This document shows positions 37,718 through 46,834 of a DNA stretch of 64,000 nucleotides, piece after piece. Made by a program: the position numbers and the translations under genes. The stretch's first letter is position 1; every line of letters begins with the position of its first letter. The notes under the pieces were generated by a model. That model saw only the letters and a list, made by a program, of their open reading frames with translations. It searched no databases and was not told the origin of the DNA. Source of the DNA: Hydrogenovibrio kuenenii DSM 12350 (GTDB lineage: Bacteria > Pseudomonadota > Gammaproteobacteria > Thiomicrospirales > Thiomicrospiraceae); NCBI RefSeq assembly GCF_000526715.1, contig NZ_JAGP01000001.1, positions 1,860,001-1,924,000 on the forward strand, in the 5' to 3' direction.

Positions 37718-37735
37718 CCCAGCCTGGTAGATTTT
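37718..37735 (-). repeat. Dispersed 18-bp motif, copy 6 (left arm of inverted pair)
   Basis: CCCAGCCTGGTAGATTTT, starting 17 bp after the dsbD stop codon. Confidence 0.92.
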
Positions 37736-37736
37736 A

Positions 37737-37754
37737 AAAATCTGCCAGGCTGGG
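37737..37754 (+). repeat. Dispersed 18-bp motif, copy 7 (right arm of inverted pair)
   Basis: AAAATCTGCCAGGCTGGG, one base after copy 6 and in opposite orientation. The two arms pair along their whole length with one G-U, giving a strong hairpin. Confidence 0.92.
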
Positions 37755-37984
37755 TACCTTCATACTCCCCACAAAACCTTCAAATCCTACTCAAAACCAC
37801 CAAAACACCACTTTCAAAACATTTCGCGTATTTTCAATAGACTTTTGACCAGTTTCCGTATCGTTTTTATTGATATTTAGGTATAATTTCAAAAATTTAC
37901 AAACAACTAGAACAAGCTTTCACAACAAAGCAATAGACTTTATCAATTGAATGCTGCGTTCTTCTTCAATCCTAGGGTGTACTC

Positions 37985-38422
37985 ATGGCAAATATTTTGG
38001 TACTGAACGGTCCCAACCTTAACATGCTTGGCAAACGTGAACCTGAGCATTATGGACGTCAGACGCTATCAGATATTGTTGAAGAACTCGAAACACTGGC
38101 AGATGATTATGAAGTGCGTTTATACCACTTCCAAAGCAATGCAGAACACGAACTCGTAGAGCGCGTACAAGAAGCACAGGATGATCAAATCGACTTCATC
38201 CTCATCAACCCTGCAGCTTTTACCCATACAAGTGTGGCACTTCGCGATGCATTGGCGACTGTAAAAATCCCATTCATCGAAATTCACCTGTCAAACATTT
38301 ACAAACGTGAAGACTTTCGTCATCACTCATTCTTTTCCGACCTTGCTGAAGGCGTTATTGCTGGCTTAGGCCCTATTGGCTACCAGCTCGCTTTAGCATC
38401 TGCTGTCGAAAAACTGAAGTAG
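37985..38422 (+). CDS. aroQ: 3-dehydroquinate dehydratase, type II
   Basis: A 145-residue shikimate-pathway enzyme. The N-terminus [21 protein letters not shown] contains the catalytic Tyr, [19 protein letters not shown] lies mid-protein, and the catalytic His is in [19 protein letters not shown]. It is the first gene of the aroQ-accB-accC cluster, a common gammaproteobacterial arrangement. Confidence 0.97.
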   Translation: MANILVLNGPNLNMLGKREPEHYGRQTLSDIVEELETLADDYEVRLYHFQSNAEHELVERVQEAQDDQIDFILINPAAFTHTSVALRDALATVKIPFIEIHLSNIYKREDFRHHSFFSDLAEGVIAGLGPIGYQLALASAVEKLK

Positions 38423-38482
38423 TATGAAAAAACAAAATTATATTCAACTAATTATTAAATTTTAAATAGAGGGACTCCGAAG

Positions 38483-38950
38483 ATGGACATTCGATCAATT
38501 CGCAAGCTTATCGAAATCGTAGAACAATCCGATATTGCTGAAATCGAAATCAAAGAAGGCGAACACAATATTCGCATTACTCGAAGCCAAGAACCTGTTT
38601 ATATGCAAGCCCCAATGATGCAACACATGCCTCAACAGGCAGCACCTGCTGCTGCGCCAGCGCCAGCTGCAACACCAACTGCTTCTGCTGAACCCGCTGC
38701 TCCTGCAGAAGCATCAGGACACAAGGTTGCTTCTCCAATGGTTGGTACTTTCTATGCATCTCCATCACCAGATGCTGGGCCATTCGTTAAAGTCGGTGAC
38801 AAGGTATCTGAAGGCGACACGCTTTGCATTATCGAAGCGATGAAAATCATGAACCCAATTGAAGCGGATAAATCTGGTACGATCAAACAAATTCTAGTTC
38901 AAAACGCTGAACCTGTAGAGTTTGGTCAAACTCTATTCGTTGTTGAATAA
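38483..38950 (+). CDS. accB: Biotin carboxyl carrier protein of acetyl-CoA carboxylase
   Basis: A 155-residue protein. It has an N-terminal dimerisation region ([26 protein letters not shown]), a Pro/Ala-rich linker (about 50-78) and the biotinyl domain with the modified Lys in IEAMKIMN. Precedes accC by 20 bp. Confidence 0.98.
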   Translation: MDIRSIRKLIEIVEQSDIAEIEIKEGEHNIRITRSQEPVYMQAPMMQHMPQQAAPAAAPAPAATPTASAEPAAPAEASGHKVASPMVGTFYASPSPDAGPFVKVGDKVSEGDTLCIIEAMKIMNPIEADKSGTIKQILVQNAEPVEFGQTLFVVE

Positions 38951-38970
38951 TCAAATTCTGCGGAGAGTTT

Positions 38971-40320
38971 ATGATTGAAAAAATTCTGATTGCGAACCGC
39001 GGTGAAATCGCGCTTCGCGTCTTACGTGCCTGTAAAGAAATGGGCATTAAAACCGTTGCGGTACACTCTACCGCAGACGCTAATTTAAAGCATGTTCTAC
39101 TTGCTGACGAATCTGTCTGCATTGGTCCAGCACCATCCTCAGAAAGCTACCTGAATGTACCAGCCATTATTGCAGCGGCGGAAATCACCGATGCTGAAGC
39201 CATTCACCCAGGTTATGGTTTCTTATCTGAAAACGCAGACTTTGCAGAACGCGTAGAAGAAAGTGGTTTTGTGTTTATCGGCCCAAAAGCTGAAACTATC
39301 CGTATTATGGGTGACAAGGTTTCTGCCATTAAAGCAATGGTCGCTGCCGGTGTTCCAACCGTTCCAGGTTCTGGTGGCCCTTTAGGCGACAATGACGATG
39401 AAAACAAACGCATGGCTAAAAAAATCGGTTATCCGATTATCATTAAAGCATCTGGTGGTGGCGGTGGACGCGGCATGCGTGTCGTCCATACCGAAGCCAG
39501 CTTGATTAAGTCAATCCAGTTGACCAAATCAGAAGCAGGCAGTTTCTTCGGCAACCCTGAAGTCTACATGGAAAAATTCCTTGAGAATCCTCGCCATATA
39601 GAAATCCAAGTTCTTGCAGATGGTCAAGGCAATGCAATCCACCTTGGTGAACGTGACTGTTCAATGCAGCGTCGCCACCAAAAAGTGGTTGAAGAAGCCC
39701 CGGCACCTGGCGTTACTGCCGAACAACGTAACCGAATTGGTACGGCGTGTGTCAATGCGTGTATTGAAATTGGTTATCGTGGTGCCGGAACATTTGAGTT
39801 CTTATATGAAAACGGTGAGTTCTACTTCATAGAAATGAACACGCGTCTTCAAGTAGAACACCCTGTCACAGAGCAAGTTACCGGTGTTGACTTGGTTAGA
39901 GAACAGATCAAAATCGCTATGGGTGAACCTTTATCTTTAAAACAAGAAGATATTGAGATTCGTGGTCATGCGATTGAATGTCGTATCAATGCAGAAAACC
40001 CTGCTAAAAACTTCATTCCATCTCCTGGTAAAATCGAAAGATTACACTTAGCAGGTGGTTTAGGTGTTCGTTGGGATTCTCACCTTTATACAGGCTACCC
40101 TGTTCCACCAAACTACGACTCTATGATCGGTAAACTGATTTGTTACGGAAATGACCGCCAAACAGCGATACGTAGAATGGATGTAGCACTTCAAGAATTG
40201 ATTATCAAAGGCATTGAAACCAATATTCATATGCAACGCGAAATCATGAACGACGCTGGCTTCTGCGAAGGTGGACAAAATATCCACTATCTAGAACATA
40301 GATTAGAACACCTCGTTTAA
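38971..40320 (+). CDS. accC: Biotin carboxylase subunit of acetyl-CoA carboxylase
   Basis: A 449-residue ATP-grasp enzyme that carboxylates the biotin of AccB. Visible are [18 protein letters not shown], the ATP-binding [29 protein letters not shown], the active-site [14 protein letters not shown] and [12 protein letters not shown]. Full length. Confidence 0.99.
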   Translation: MIEKILIANRGEIALRVLRACKEMGIKTVAVHSTADANLKHVLLADESVCIGPAPSSESYLNVPAIIAAAEITDAEAIHPGYGFLSENADFAERVEESGFVFIGPKAETIRIMGDKVSAIKAMVAAGVPTVPGSGGPLGDNDDENKRMAKKIGYPIIIKASGGGGGRGMRVVHTEASLIKSIQLTKSEAGSFFGNPEVYMEKFLENPRHIEIQVLADGQGNAIHLGERDCSMQRRHQKVVEEAPAPGVTAEQRNRIGTACVNACIEIGYRGAGTFEFLYENGEFYFIEMNTRLQVEHPVTEQVTGVDLVREQIKIAMGEPLSLKQEDIEIRGHAIECRINAENPAKNFIPSPGKIERLHLAGGLGVRWDSHLYTGYPVPPNYDSMIGKLICYGNDRQTAIRRMDVALQELIIKGIETNIHMQREIMNDAGFCEGGQNIHYLEHRLEHLV

Positions 40321-40340
40321 TCTAAAAGCACTGTTTTAGC

Positions 40341-40390
40341 AACCACGGAGAAAACGTTTATGACGTTTGATACCGTGGTTTTTTTGTTTT
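40341..40390 (+). terminator. Rho-independent terminator after accC
   Basis: AACCACGG and CCGTGGTT arms enclose an inner AAACG/CGTTT stem and are followed by a T run. Confidence 0.85.
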
Positions 40391-40542
40391 AAGGAATACA
40401 CTAACTGAAAACATAACGAGAAAGCCAAAACCACGGCAAAAATTTTGTGGAGGTGTGTAATTTACTCATAGTAAATAAGCATCCTGAACATATGTTTAGC
40501 AAATGGTTTGGGTTTCGCAATAGTTTTCAACTGGAAGCATCA

Positions 40543-41418
40543 ATGGCCTGGATACAAATAAACCTCACTGTAGAAGAAAAACTGGCAGAGCCCTTATCGG
40601 ACGCTTTTATGGAAGCCAATGCTGCTTCTGTTACCTTTATGGATGCAGAAGATCGCCCAATTTACGAACCTGATCTGGGTACAACACCTATTTGGCAACA
40701 AACGACGGTGATGGCACTATTTGATGCCGAAGTTGAGGTTCAACCTATTTTGAACTTAGTCACTTCAATTCTGCCAGAGCTAAAAAATGCTAACTTCAAA
40801 GTTGAAGTACTTGAAGACAAAGATTGGATTCGTGCCTGGATGGATCAATTTCAACCTATTAAGTTTGGCCAAAACCTTTGGATTGTGCCTAGTTGGAGTG
40901 AAGCACCAGATGCCAATGCGGTGAACCTAATGCTCGACCCAGGTATGGCATTTGGTACAGGCACTCACCCGACTACCTCCATGTGTTTAACTTGGCTGGA
41001 TGCGCATCCACCAAAAGACAAAACGGTCATAGACTACGGCTGTGGCTCTGGCATTTTAGCTCTAGCAGCGTCAAAACTTGGCGCAAAAGAAGTCAAAGGG
41101 ACGGATATTGATCCGCAAGCTATTACAGCAAGCCAGCAAAATGCTGAACGAAATAATGCCACCATTGAGTTCGAGCTTGTAAAGGATTTTGATGCAGAGC
41201 CTGCTGATATTTTATTGGCAAATATCCTGGCTGGTCCCTTAAAAGAATTAGCTCCCGAATTTTTTCGTCTTACAAAACCTAAAGGTTCATTAATTTTATC
41301 TGGGATTCTAACAACGCAGGCTAAAGAATTAATTGCTCATTATCAAACGCTCGGTTTTCATTTACTGGAACACAACCAGCTAGATGAGTGGACCCAGTTG
41401 ACCTTTGAAAAACAATAA
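40543..41418 (+). CDS. prmA: Ribosomal protein L11 methyltransferase
   Basis: 291 residues from the ATG at 40543 (MAWIQINLTVEEK), preceded by GGAAG. The frame is open from 40447, but that stretch is not PrmA-like. SAM-binding elements are LDPGMAFGTGTHPTTSMCL and VIDYGCGSGILALAASKLGA; LANILAGPLKELAPEF is also typical. It trimethylates ribosomal protein L11. Confidence 0.96.
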   Translation: MAWIQINLTVEEKLAEPLSDAFMEANAASVTFMDAEDRPIYEPDLGTTPIWQQTTVMALFDAEVEVQPILNLVTSILPELKNANFKVEVLEDKDWIRAWMDQFQPIKFGQNLWIVPSWSEAPDANAVNLMLDPGMAFGTGTHPTTSMCLTWLDAHPPKDKTVIDYGCGSGILALAASKLGAKEVKGTDIDPQAITASQQNAERNNATIEFELVKDFDAEPADILLANILAGPLKELAPEFFRLTKPKGSLILSGILTTQAKELIAHYQTLGFHLLEHNQLDEWTQLTFEKQ

Positions 41419-41440
41419 TGCTTTAACTTGTTAAAAACCC

Positions 41441-42424
41441 ATGCATCCCTACTTCGCATCATTATCAGACTCCAACTCATCAGACCGAGCTAAGCCGACT
41501 GTTGCACTTGCTCCTATGGCTGGCGTAACTGACCGTGTGTTTCGTGATATTTGCCGTACTCTCGGGGCCGACTATGCGGTATCGGAAATGGTAGCCTCAA
41601 AGAAAGAACTCTGGCAATCTGCAAAATCTTCCAGCCGCCACGCAGATGAAAATGAAGAGGCTCCTCGTATCGTCCAACTACTGGGAACTAACCCTACGGA
41701 ACTGGCGGAAGCAGCAAAATGGCAACAAGACCGTGGCGCACAAGTCATAGACCTGAATATGGGATGCCCAGCAAAAAAAGTTTGTGATGTCGCGGCAGGT
41801 TCTGCCCTCTTGGCTTATCCAGAACGGGTACAACAAATTTTCGAGGCCGTGCAAAATGCCGTTGACCTACCTGTTACCGTCAAAATTCGCACAGGAACGA
41901 CACCAGAAAATAAAAATGCATTACAAATAGCAAAGCTTGCCGAAGATTGCGGGTTATCCGCTATTACCATTCACGGTCGTACACGTGCTGATAAATTCAA
42001 TGGAAAGGCTGAATACGACACCATTCGAGACGTTAAATCCTCGGTCTCAATTCCGGTGATTGCGAATGGTGACATTTGCACCCCCGAAGATGCAGATTTT
42101 GTATTAAAATATACGCTTTGTGATGGCATCATGATAGGACGCGCTGCTCAAGGTAACCCATGGTTATTTAAGCAAATTTCGCACTATCTCGACACACAAC
42201 AGCTTTTGAAAAACCCAACTCTCTTAGAGGTAAAGAACGTCATGCTTGAACATCTGCATGGACTTTACAAACTCTATGGAGAACAGCAAGGGCATAGAAT
42301 AGCTCGAAAACATATAGGCTGGTACAGCCAACACTTAACCAACGGCACTAAACTTAGAAAACAATTTAACCAATTAGGTAACACTCAAGCACAGCTTGAT
42401 TTAGTAAAAGAGTTTTTTAATTAA
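41441..42424 (+). CDS. dusB: tRNA-dihydrouridine synthase B
   Basis: A 327-residue FMN enzyme with VALAPMAGVTDRVFRDICR, the catalytic Cys in NMGCPAKKVCDVAAGSALL, VKIRTG, ITIHGRTRADKFNG and IANGDI. It sits directly before fis (one base gap), the conserved dusB-fis operon. Confidence 0.97.
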   Translation: MHPYFASLSDSNSSDRAKPTVALAPMAGVTDRVFRDICRTLGADYAVSEMVASKKELWQSAKSSSRHADENEEAPRIVQLLGTNPTELAEAAKWQQDRGAQVIDLNMGCPAKKVCDVAAGSALLAYPERVQQIFEAVQNAVDLPVTVKIRTGTTPENKNALQIAKLAEDCGLSAITIHGRTRADKFNGKAEYDTIRDVKSSVSIPVIANGDICTPEDADFVLKYTLCDGIMIGRAAQGNPWLFKQISHYLDTQQLLKNPTLLEVKNVMLEHLHGLYKLYGEQQGHRIARKHIGWYSQHLTNGTKLRKQFNQLGNTQAQLDLVKEFFN

Positions 42425-42425
42425 C

Positions 42426-42683
42426 ATGACTTCACCTAGCGAAAAAAAATACAGTTCTTTAAGCGATCACGTCACCCTTACGTTAGACGCTTACTTTAAA
42501 ACGCTGCAAGAAGAAGTGCCTTCGGATGTGTACCAACTCGTCATCAGTCAGGTTGAAAAACCGATGATTGAATTCATTTTGAATCGAACGGACTATAACC
42601 AGAGCAAAACCGCAGACATCCTCGGTATCAATCGCAACACACTGCGAAAAAAGATTCAAACTTACCAGATTTCAAAACCCTAA
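42426..42683 (+). CDS. fis: DNA-binding protein Fis
   Basis: An 85-residue nucleoid protein. The C-terminal helix-turn-helix RTDYNQSKTADILGINRNTLRKKIQTY is canonical. The N-terminal beta-hairpin region is shorter than in E. coli Fis (98 residues), as in Pseudomonas-type Fis. Cotranscribed with dusB. Confidence 0.96.
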   Translation: MTSPSEKKYSSLSDHVTLTLDAYFKTLQEEVPSDVYQLVISQVEKPMIEFILNRTDYNQSKTADILGINRNTLRKKIQTYQISKP

Positions 42684-42726
42684 TTTAAATTCAAATTTTT
42701 ATGTTACTTAACTTCGGAGAAAACCT

Positions 42727-44289
42727 ATGAAACCTGTTCGCCGCGCGCTTATTAGTGTGTCCGACAAAACCGGCATCCTGGAATTTGCCCAATCGCTTAG
42801 TTCAATGGGCGTTGCCATTCTTTCTACAGGAGGAACCTACAAGGTTCTGTCGGAAGCAGGTTTGCCTGTTACAGAAGTCTCTGAATATACTGGTTTCCCA
42901 GAAATGATGGATGGTCGTGTAAAAACCCTTCATCCTAAAATTCACGGTGGCCTTTTAGGACGTCGCGGCAAAGATGATGCCATTATGAACGAACACGGTA
43001 TCGACCCAATTGATATGGTCGTGGTCAACCTTTATCCATTTGAAGCAACCGTTGCGAAACCTGACTGCTCTTTGGAAGATGCTGTTGAAAACATCGACAT
43101 CGGCGGCCCAACAATGTTGCGCTCTGCAGCTAAAAACCACAAAGACGTTTCTGTAGTAACCGACCCTGCTGACTATGCTCGTATTTTAGAAGAAATGTCT
43201 GCTAACTCTGGACAACTCAGTCATGCAACCCGCTTTGACTTAGCAATCAAAACATTTGAACAAACGGCACGTTACGATGGCGCTATCGCCAACTACTTCG
43301 GCACCATGTTTAATGAAGAAGCCGAAGACAAGTTCCCGCGTACCTACTCAACGCAATTCGTCAAAAAACAGAGTATGCGCTATGGCGAAAACCCTCATCA
43401 AGCAGCCGCTTTCTATACCGAGCGTAACCCAAACGAAGCTTCGATTTCTACTGCAACGCAAATTCAAGGTAAGGCTTTGTCTTTCAACAATATCGCCGAC
43501 ACCGATGCTGCATTGGAATTAGTCAAAACTTTTGATGATACGGCTTGTGTTATCGTTAAACACGCTAACCCTTGCGGGGTTTCTATTGGCGCCAGTTTAT
43601 TCGAAGCTTATGACCGTGCTTACAAAACCGATCCAACTTCTGCATTCGGTGGCATTATCGCTTTTAACCGTGAATTGGATGCAGAAACAGCACAAGCCAT
43701 TGTTGACCGTCAATTTGTCGAAGTTATTATTGCGCCGAGTGTTTCTAAAGATGCTGAAGCAGTGGTTGCTGCTAAACAAAACGTGCGTCTTTTAGCTTGC
43801 GGCGAACTCGGAGAACAGCAAGCAGCTTATGATTACAAACGTGTGACTGGCGGCTTATTGGTTCAAGATCGTGACCTAGGTAGCGTAACCGAAGCAGACT
43901 TAAAGGTTGTTACTGAGCGTACACCTTCTGCAAAAGAAATGGCAGACCTACTCTTTGCTTGGAAAGTCGCTAAATACGTTAAGTCCAACGCTATTGTTTA
44001 TGTCAAAGACGGCATGACTATCGGTGTTGGTGCAGGACAAATGAGCCGAGTTTACTCAGCGAAAATCGCAGGTATTAAAGCGGCAGATGAAGGTTTAGAA
44101 GTTCCTGGTTCTGTCATGGCATCTGATGCTTTCTTCCCATTCCGCGATGGAATTGATGCGGCGGCGGAAGCTGGCATTACAGCAGTTATTCATCCTGGCG
44201 GCTCTATGCGTGACCAGGAAGTGATTGATGCTGCAAATGAGCATGGTATTGCGATGGTGTTCACAGGTATGCGCCACTTCAAACACTAA
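42727..44289 (+). CDS. purH: Bifunctional AICAR transformylase / IMP cyclohydrolase
   Basis: A 520-residue enzyme for the last two steps of IMP synthesis. The N-terminal cyclohydrolase domain has [33 protein letters not shown] and NLYPFE. The C-terminal AICARFT domain has the catalytic KHANPCGV and [14 protein letters not shown], ending MRHFKH. It precedes purD, from which it is separated by a 120-bp palindrome. Confidence 0.98.
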   Translation: MKPVRRALISVSDKTGILEFAQSLSSMGVAILSTGGTYKVLSEAGLPVTEVSEYTGFPEMMDGRVKTLHPKIHGGLLGRRGKDDAIMNEHGIDPIDMVVVNLYPFEATVAKPDCSLEDAVENIDIGGPTMLRSAAKNHKDVSVVTDPADYARILEEMSANSGQLSHATRFDLAIKTFEQTARYDGAIANYFGTMFNEEAEDKFPRTYSTQFVKKQSMRYGENPHQAAAFYTERNPNEASISTATQIQGKALSFNNIADTDAALELVKTFDDTACVIVKHANPCGVSIGASLFEAYDRAYKTDPTSAFGGIIAFNRELDAETAQAIVDRQFVEVIIAPSVSKDAEAVVAAKQNVRLLACGELGEQQAAYDYKRVTGGLLVQDRDLGSVTEADLKVVTERTPSAKEMADLLFAWKVAKYVKSNAIVYVKDGMTIGVGAGQMSRVYSAKIAGIKAADEGLEVPGSVMASDAFFPFRDGIDAAAEAGITAVIHPGGSMRDQEVIDAANEHGIAMVFTGMRHFKH

Positions 44290-44293
44290 GGTC

Positions 44294-44413
44294 GTAATGG
44301 CTTATTTGCTCAATCTCGTTGTTGGCTAATCCGCTTCCGATGCTCACGTACAGTCAAGTACACTGCGCTTCGGGTCGGTTAGCCGCCTAGATATTGAACA
44401 AAACGCGCATTAC
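44294..44413. repeat. 120-bp imperfect palindrome (ERIC-like) between purH and purD
   Basis: Concentric inverted arms centre near 44354: GTAATG (44294-44299) with CATTAC (44408-44413), TTTGCTCAAT (44305-44314) with ATTGAACAAA (44393-44402), GGCTAA (44324-44329) with TTAGCC (44379-44384), CCG with CGG, and GTAC (44348-44351) with GTAC (44358-44361). Size and nested form recall ERIC/IRU elements. No second copy is in this window. Confidence 0.75.
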
Positions 44414-44470
44414 TTAAATAGTGTTTAAGAAAAGATAGAATTTCTAACTCGTAAGAGAGAGTACAAAATA

Positions 44471-45772
44471 ATGAATGTATTAGTTATCGGAAGTGGTGGA
44501 CGTGAGCATGCACTGGCATGGAAAACAGCTCAATCCAACAAAGTTGCCAAAGTTTTTGTCGCCCCTGGAAATGCAGGAACGGCACTTGAGCCAAATCTGG
44601 AAAACGTCAATATCTCAGTAGAAGACCTACCCAGCCTGGTAGATTTTGCTAACAACAATGATATTGCTTTAACCATCGTTGGCCCAGAAGTGCCTTTGGT
44701 ACTTGGTGTTGTCGATGCTTTTGAAGCTGCTGGTTTAAAATGTTTTGGCCCTTCAAAAGGTGCTGCGCAGCTTGAAGGTTCAAAAGCTTTTTCGAAAGAC
44801 TTTTTGGCGAAACACAAAATCCCAACAGCGGATTACCAAGTATTTACCGAAATTCCACCGGCAGTAAGCTACATTGAAAAAATGGGCGCGCCGATTGTAA
44901 TTAAAGCCGATGGTCTTGCCGCTGGTAAAGGCGTTATTCTTGCTGAAACTGTGGCTGAAGCCATTGCCGCTGTTGAAGACATGTTAGCAGGTAACAAATT
45001 TGGTGATGCCGGTGCTCGCGTTGTAATCGAAGAATTCCTATTCGGTGAAGAAGCCAGCTTCATTGTCATGGCGGATGGCAAAAACATTCTGCCTATGGCT
45101 ACTTCCCAAGACCACAAAGCGCGTAATAATGGTGATACAGGCCCGAATACTGGTGGTATGGGGGCTTACACCCCTGCCCCTGTGGTTACTCGTGATGTAC
45201 ATGATCGCATTATGAAAGAGGTGATTGAGCCGACGATTGAGGGCATGGCAAAAGACGGCCTACCTTATACCGGCTTTTTATATGCTGGCGTCATGATTTC
45301 ACCAGACGGAACACCAAAAGTACTCGAGTTTAACTGTCGATTTGGTGACCCTGAAACCCAACCAATCATGATGCGTTTGCAATCTGATCTAAGCGAACTT
45401 TGTTTAGCAGCGCTAGATAAGCGTTTAAATGAAGTCACTGCACAATGGGATTTCAGAGCAGCGCTTGGCGTTGTTATGGCTGCTGGTGGTTACCCTGACG
45501 ATTATCGTAAAGGCGACGTTATTTCTGGACTGGATTCTGATGTTCTTAAAAACGCAGCTGATATTAAGGTATTCCACGCAGGAACCACGTTAAATGAAGC
45601 CGGCGATGTCGTGACCTCTGGTGGTCGTGTGCTTTGTGTTACAGCACTCGGTGAAAACGTTACTGAAGCACAAAACCGTGCTTATGCAGGTTTAAAAGAG
45701 ATTACATGGCAAGATGTTTATTATCGTACTGATATTGGTCATCGTGCTATCTCAAGAGAAGCTGTACGCTAA
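44471..45772 (+). CDS. purD: Phosphoribosylamine-glycine ligase
   Basis: A 433-residue ATP-grasp ligase of purine synthesis. Landmarks are MNVLVIGSGGREHALAWK, IVGPEVPLVLGVVD, IVIKADGLAAGKGVILAE, GGMGAYTPAPVV and VLEFNCRFGDPETQPIM. Residues near 54-59 (PSLVDF) are encoded by a copy of the dispersed 18-bp motif. A clear terminator follows. Confidence 0.98.
   Translation: MNVLVIGSGGREHALAWKTAQSNKVAKVFVAPGNAGTALEPNLENVNISVEDLPSLVDFANNNDIALTIVGPEVPLVLGVVDAFEAAGLKCFGPSKGAAQLEGSKAFSKDFLAKHKIPTADYQVFTEIPPAVSYIEKMGAPIVIKADGLAAGKGVILAETVAEAIAAVEDMLAGNKFGDAGARVVIEEFLFGEEASFIVMADGKNILPMATSQDHKARNNGDTGPNTGGMGAYTPAPVVTRDVHDRIMKEVIEPTIEGMAKDGLPYTGFLYAGVMISPDGTPKVLEFNCRFGDPETQPIMMRLQSDLSELCLAALDKRLNEVTAQWDFRAALGVVMAAGGYPDDYRKGDVISGLDSDVLKNAADIKVFHAGTTLNEAGDVVTSGGRVLCVTALGENVTEAQNRAYAGLKEITWQDVYYRTDIGHRAISREAVR
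44630..44647 (-). repeat. Dispersed 18-bp motif, copy 8 (within purD)
   Basis: CCCAGCCTGGTAGATTTT read in frame as Pro-Ser-Leu-Val-Asp-Phe, the same frame as the copy in the EAL-domain gene. Confidence 0.88.
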
Positions 45773-45799
45773 GTTAATCGAGTCACTCGCTCGATATAG

Positions 45800-45834
45800 A
45801 AAAGGCAATCCGTATGGATTGCCTTTTCTTTTTA
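45800..45834 (+). terminator. Rho-independent terminator of purD
   Basis: AAAAGGCAATCC GTAT GGATTGCCTTTT followed by CTTTTT. Confidence 0.9.
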
Positions 45835-45853
45835 TATGAATCACAAACCTCTA

Positions 45854-46327
45854 TCAAAAGAAGTAATGTGCAGACACGCCAATCAATGCTTCAAGCATTC
45901 CCAAAATCAAATTAGTGATAATAATGGGTCTCATCTTGCTATTTAAAACCTTTCCAGCCTCAGCAAAATTTTCATCTTCTATATGTTTTTTAAATCGCTT
46001 ACAAAAACCAAAATACAGCCAGGCAAATAAAACAATCATTATCCATCCGATTATTTCCATAGCCAAAAGGTAGAGCGGTGGAGACTCAAAACCACCCAAC
46101 CTAAAAATCCAATCTGTATAGCCTGATATGACTAATGCCACAATAAACACCCAAACCCATGGAAAAAACTTGCTAAAGATGCCCAAAAACATCGTTAATC
46201 TTTGCGGCGGTTCAAGCTGCGTCATCGCAACAGGGCGGAATACCATATAGACCAAAAAAATACCGCCTACCCAAAAAATAGCGGCTAGCAAATGTACAAA
46301 CATGGTTAAAACATAGAGATATTGCAT
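45854..46327 (-). CDS. CopD-like four-helix membrane protein
   Basis: 157 residues from the ATG at 46325-46327, which has GGGAAA upstream; a TTG five codons earlier is an alternative. Four hydrophobic helices are seen. The first has a His in TMFVHLLAAIFWVGGIFLVYMVFRP, typical of CopD/COG5615-type proteins. A further His lies near the C-terminus (GVSAHYFF). It may bind heme or copper; the role is unknown. It is convergent with purD. Confidence 0.7.
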   Translation of the reverse strand: MQYLYVLTMFVHLLAAIFWVGGIFLVYMVFRPVAMTQLEPPQRLTMFLGIFSKFFPWVWVFIVALVISGYTDWIFRLGGFESPPLYLLAMEIIGWIMIVLFAWLYFGFCKRFKKHIEDENFAEAGKVLNSKMRPIIITNLILGMLEALIGVSAHYFF

Positions 46328-46553
46328 AACGATATTTCCCAAATGAGATAATTATTTCGCAGAGGTTATTTCTGCGCAGTTCACATTGATTATCATCGCT
46401 CAGTTATCGCGAAGCAAACCTATTTAATTATTTTTTCAATACAAACAACTTTAAAGTACCGCCATAATTATTGACAAACCTCTTCCTTAGCCAACTAAAA
46501 TTCATTATGATTACAAAAACATAATTGCATTTTTTATGCCGCCGGAGGGTTCC

Positions 46554-46823
46554 ATGTCTGATCTAGAAAGTGTTCATAACTTTTATGAAAAAAAAGTATT
46601 TGACGAAATAAACGACCACTACCTTAATTCAGGGCTGACAGAAAACCAATTGGCTGATATGGCCTGTATCGCACTTAACCGCATCCCACCAAAATACATC
46701 CGATATGACATAGACATGTCTTTTTATATGTCTGGCCAAGAACACCAGGAAGTTGACGAACGTGTAAAACAGGCTGTCAAAAAAGCCCATAAAAAGATAA
46801 AAAAACTCGATGAAATTGAATAA
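46554..46823 (+). CDS. ComFB-like protein (late competence / c-di-nucleotide receptor family)
   Basis: 89 residues from the ATG at 46554, which follows GGAGGG directly; an in-frame ATG 18 bp earlier has no ribosome site. The ComFB pattern is visible: an N-terminal helix VHNFYEKKVFDEIND, the core MACIALNRIPPKYI and a charged C-terminal helix. ComFB was named in Bacillus competence; members in cyanobacteria have been reported as cyclic-dinucleotide receptors. It starts the cbbR transcription unit (11 bp gap), so it may act on regulation of CO2 fixation; that is inference. Confidence 0.78.
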   Translation: MSDLESVHNFYEKKVFDEINDHYLNSGLTENQLADMACIALNRIPPKYIRYDIDMSFYMSGQEHQEVDERVKQAVKKAHKKIKKLDEIE

Positions 46824-46834
46824 CCTGATTTATC

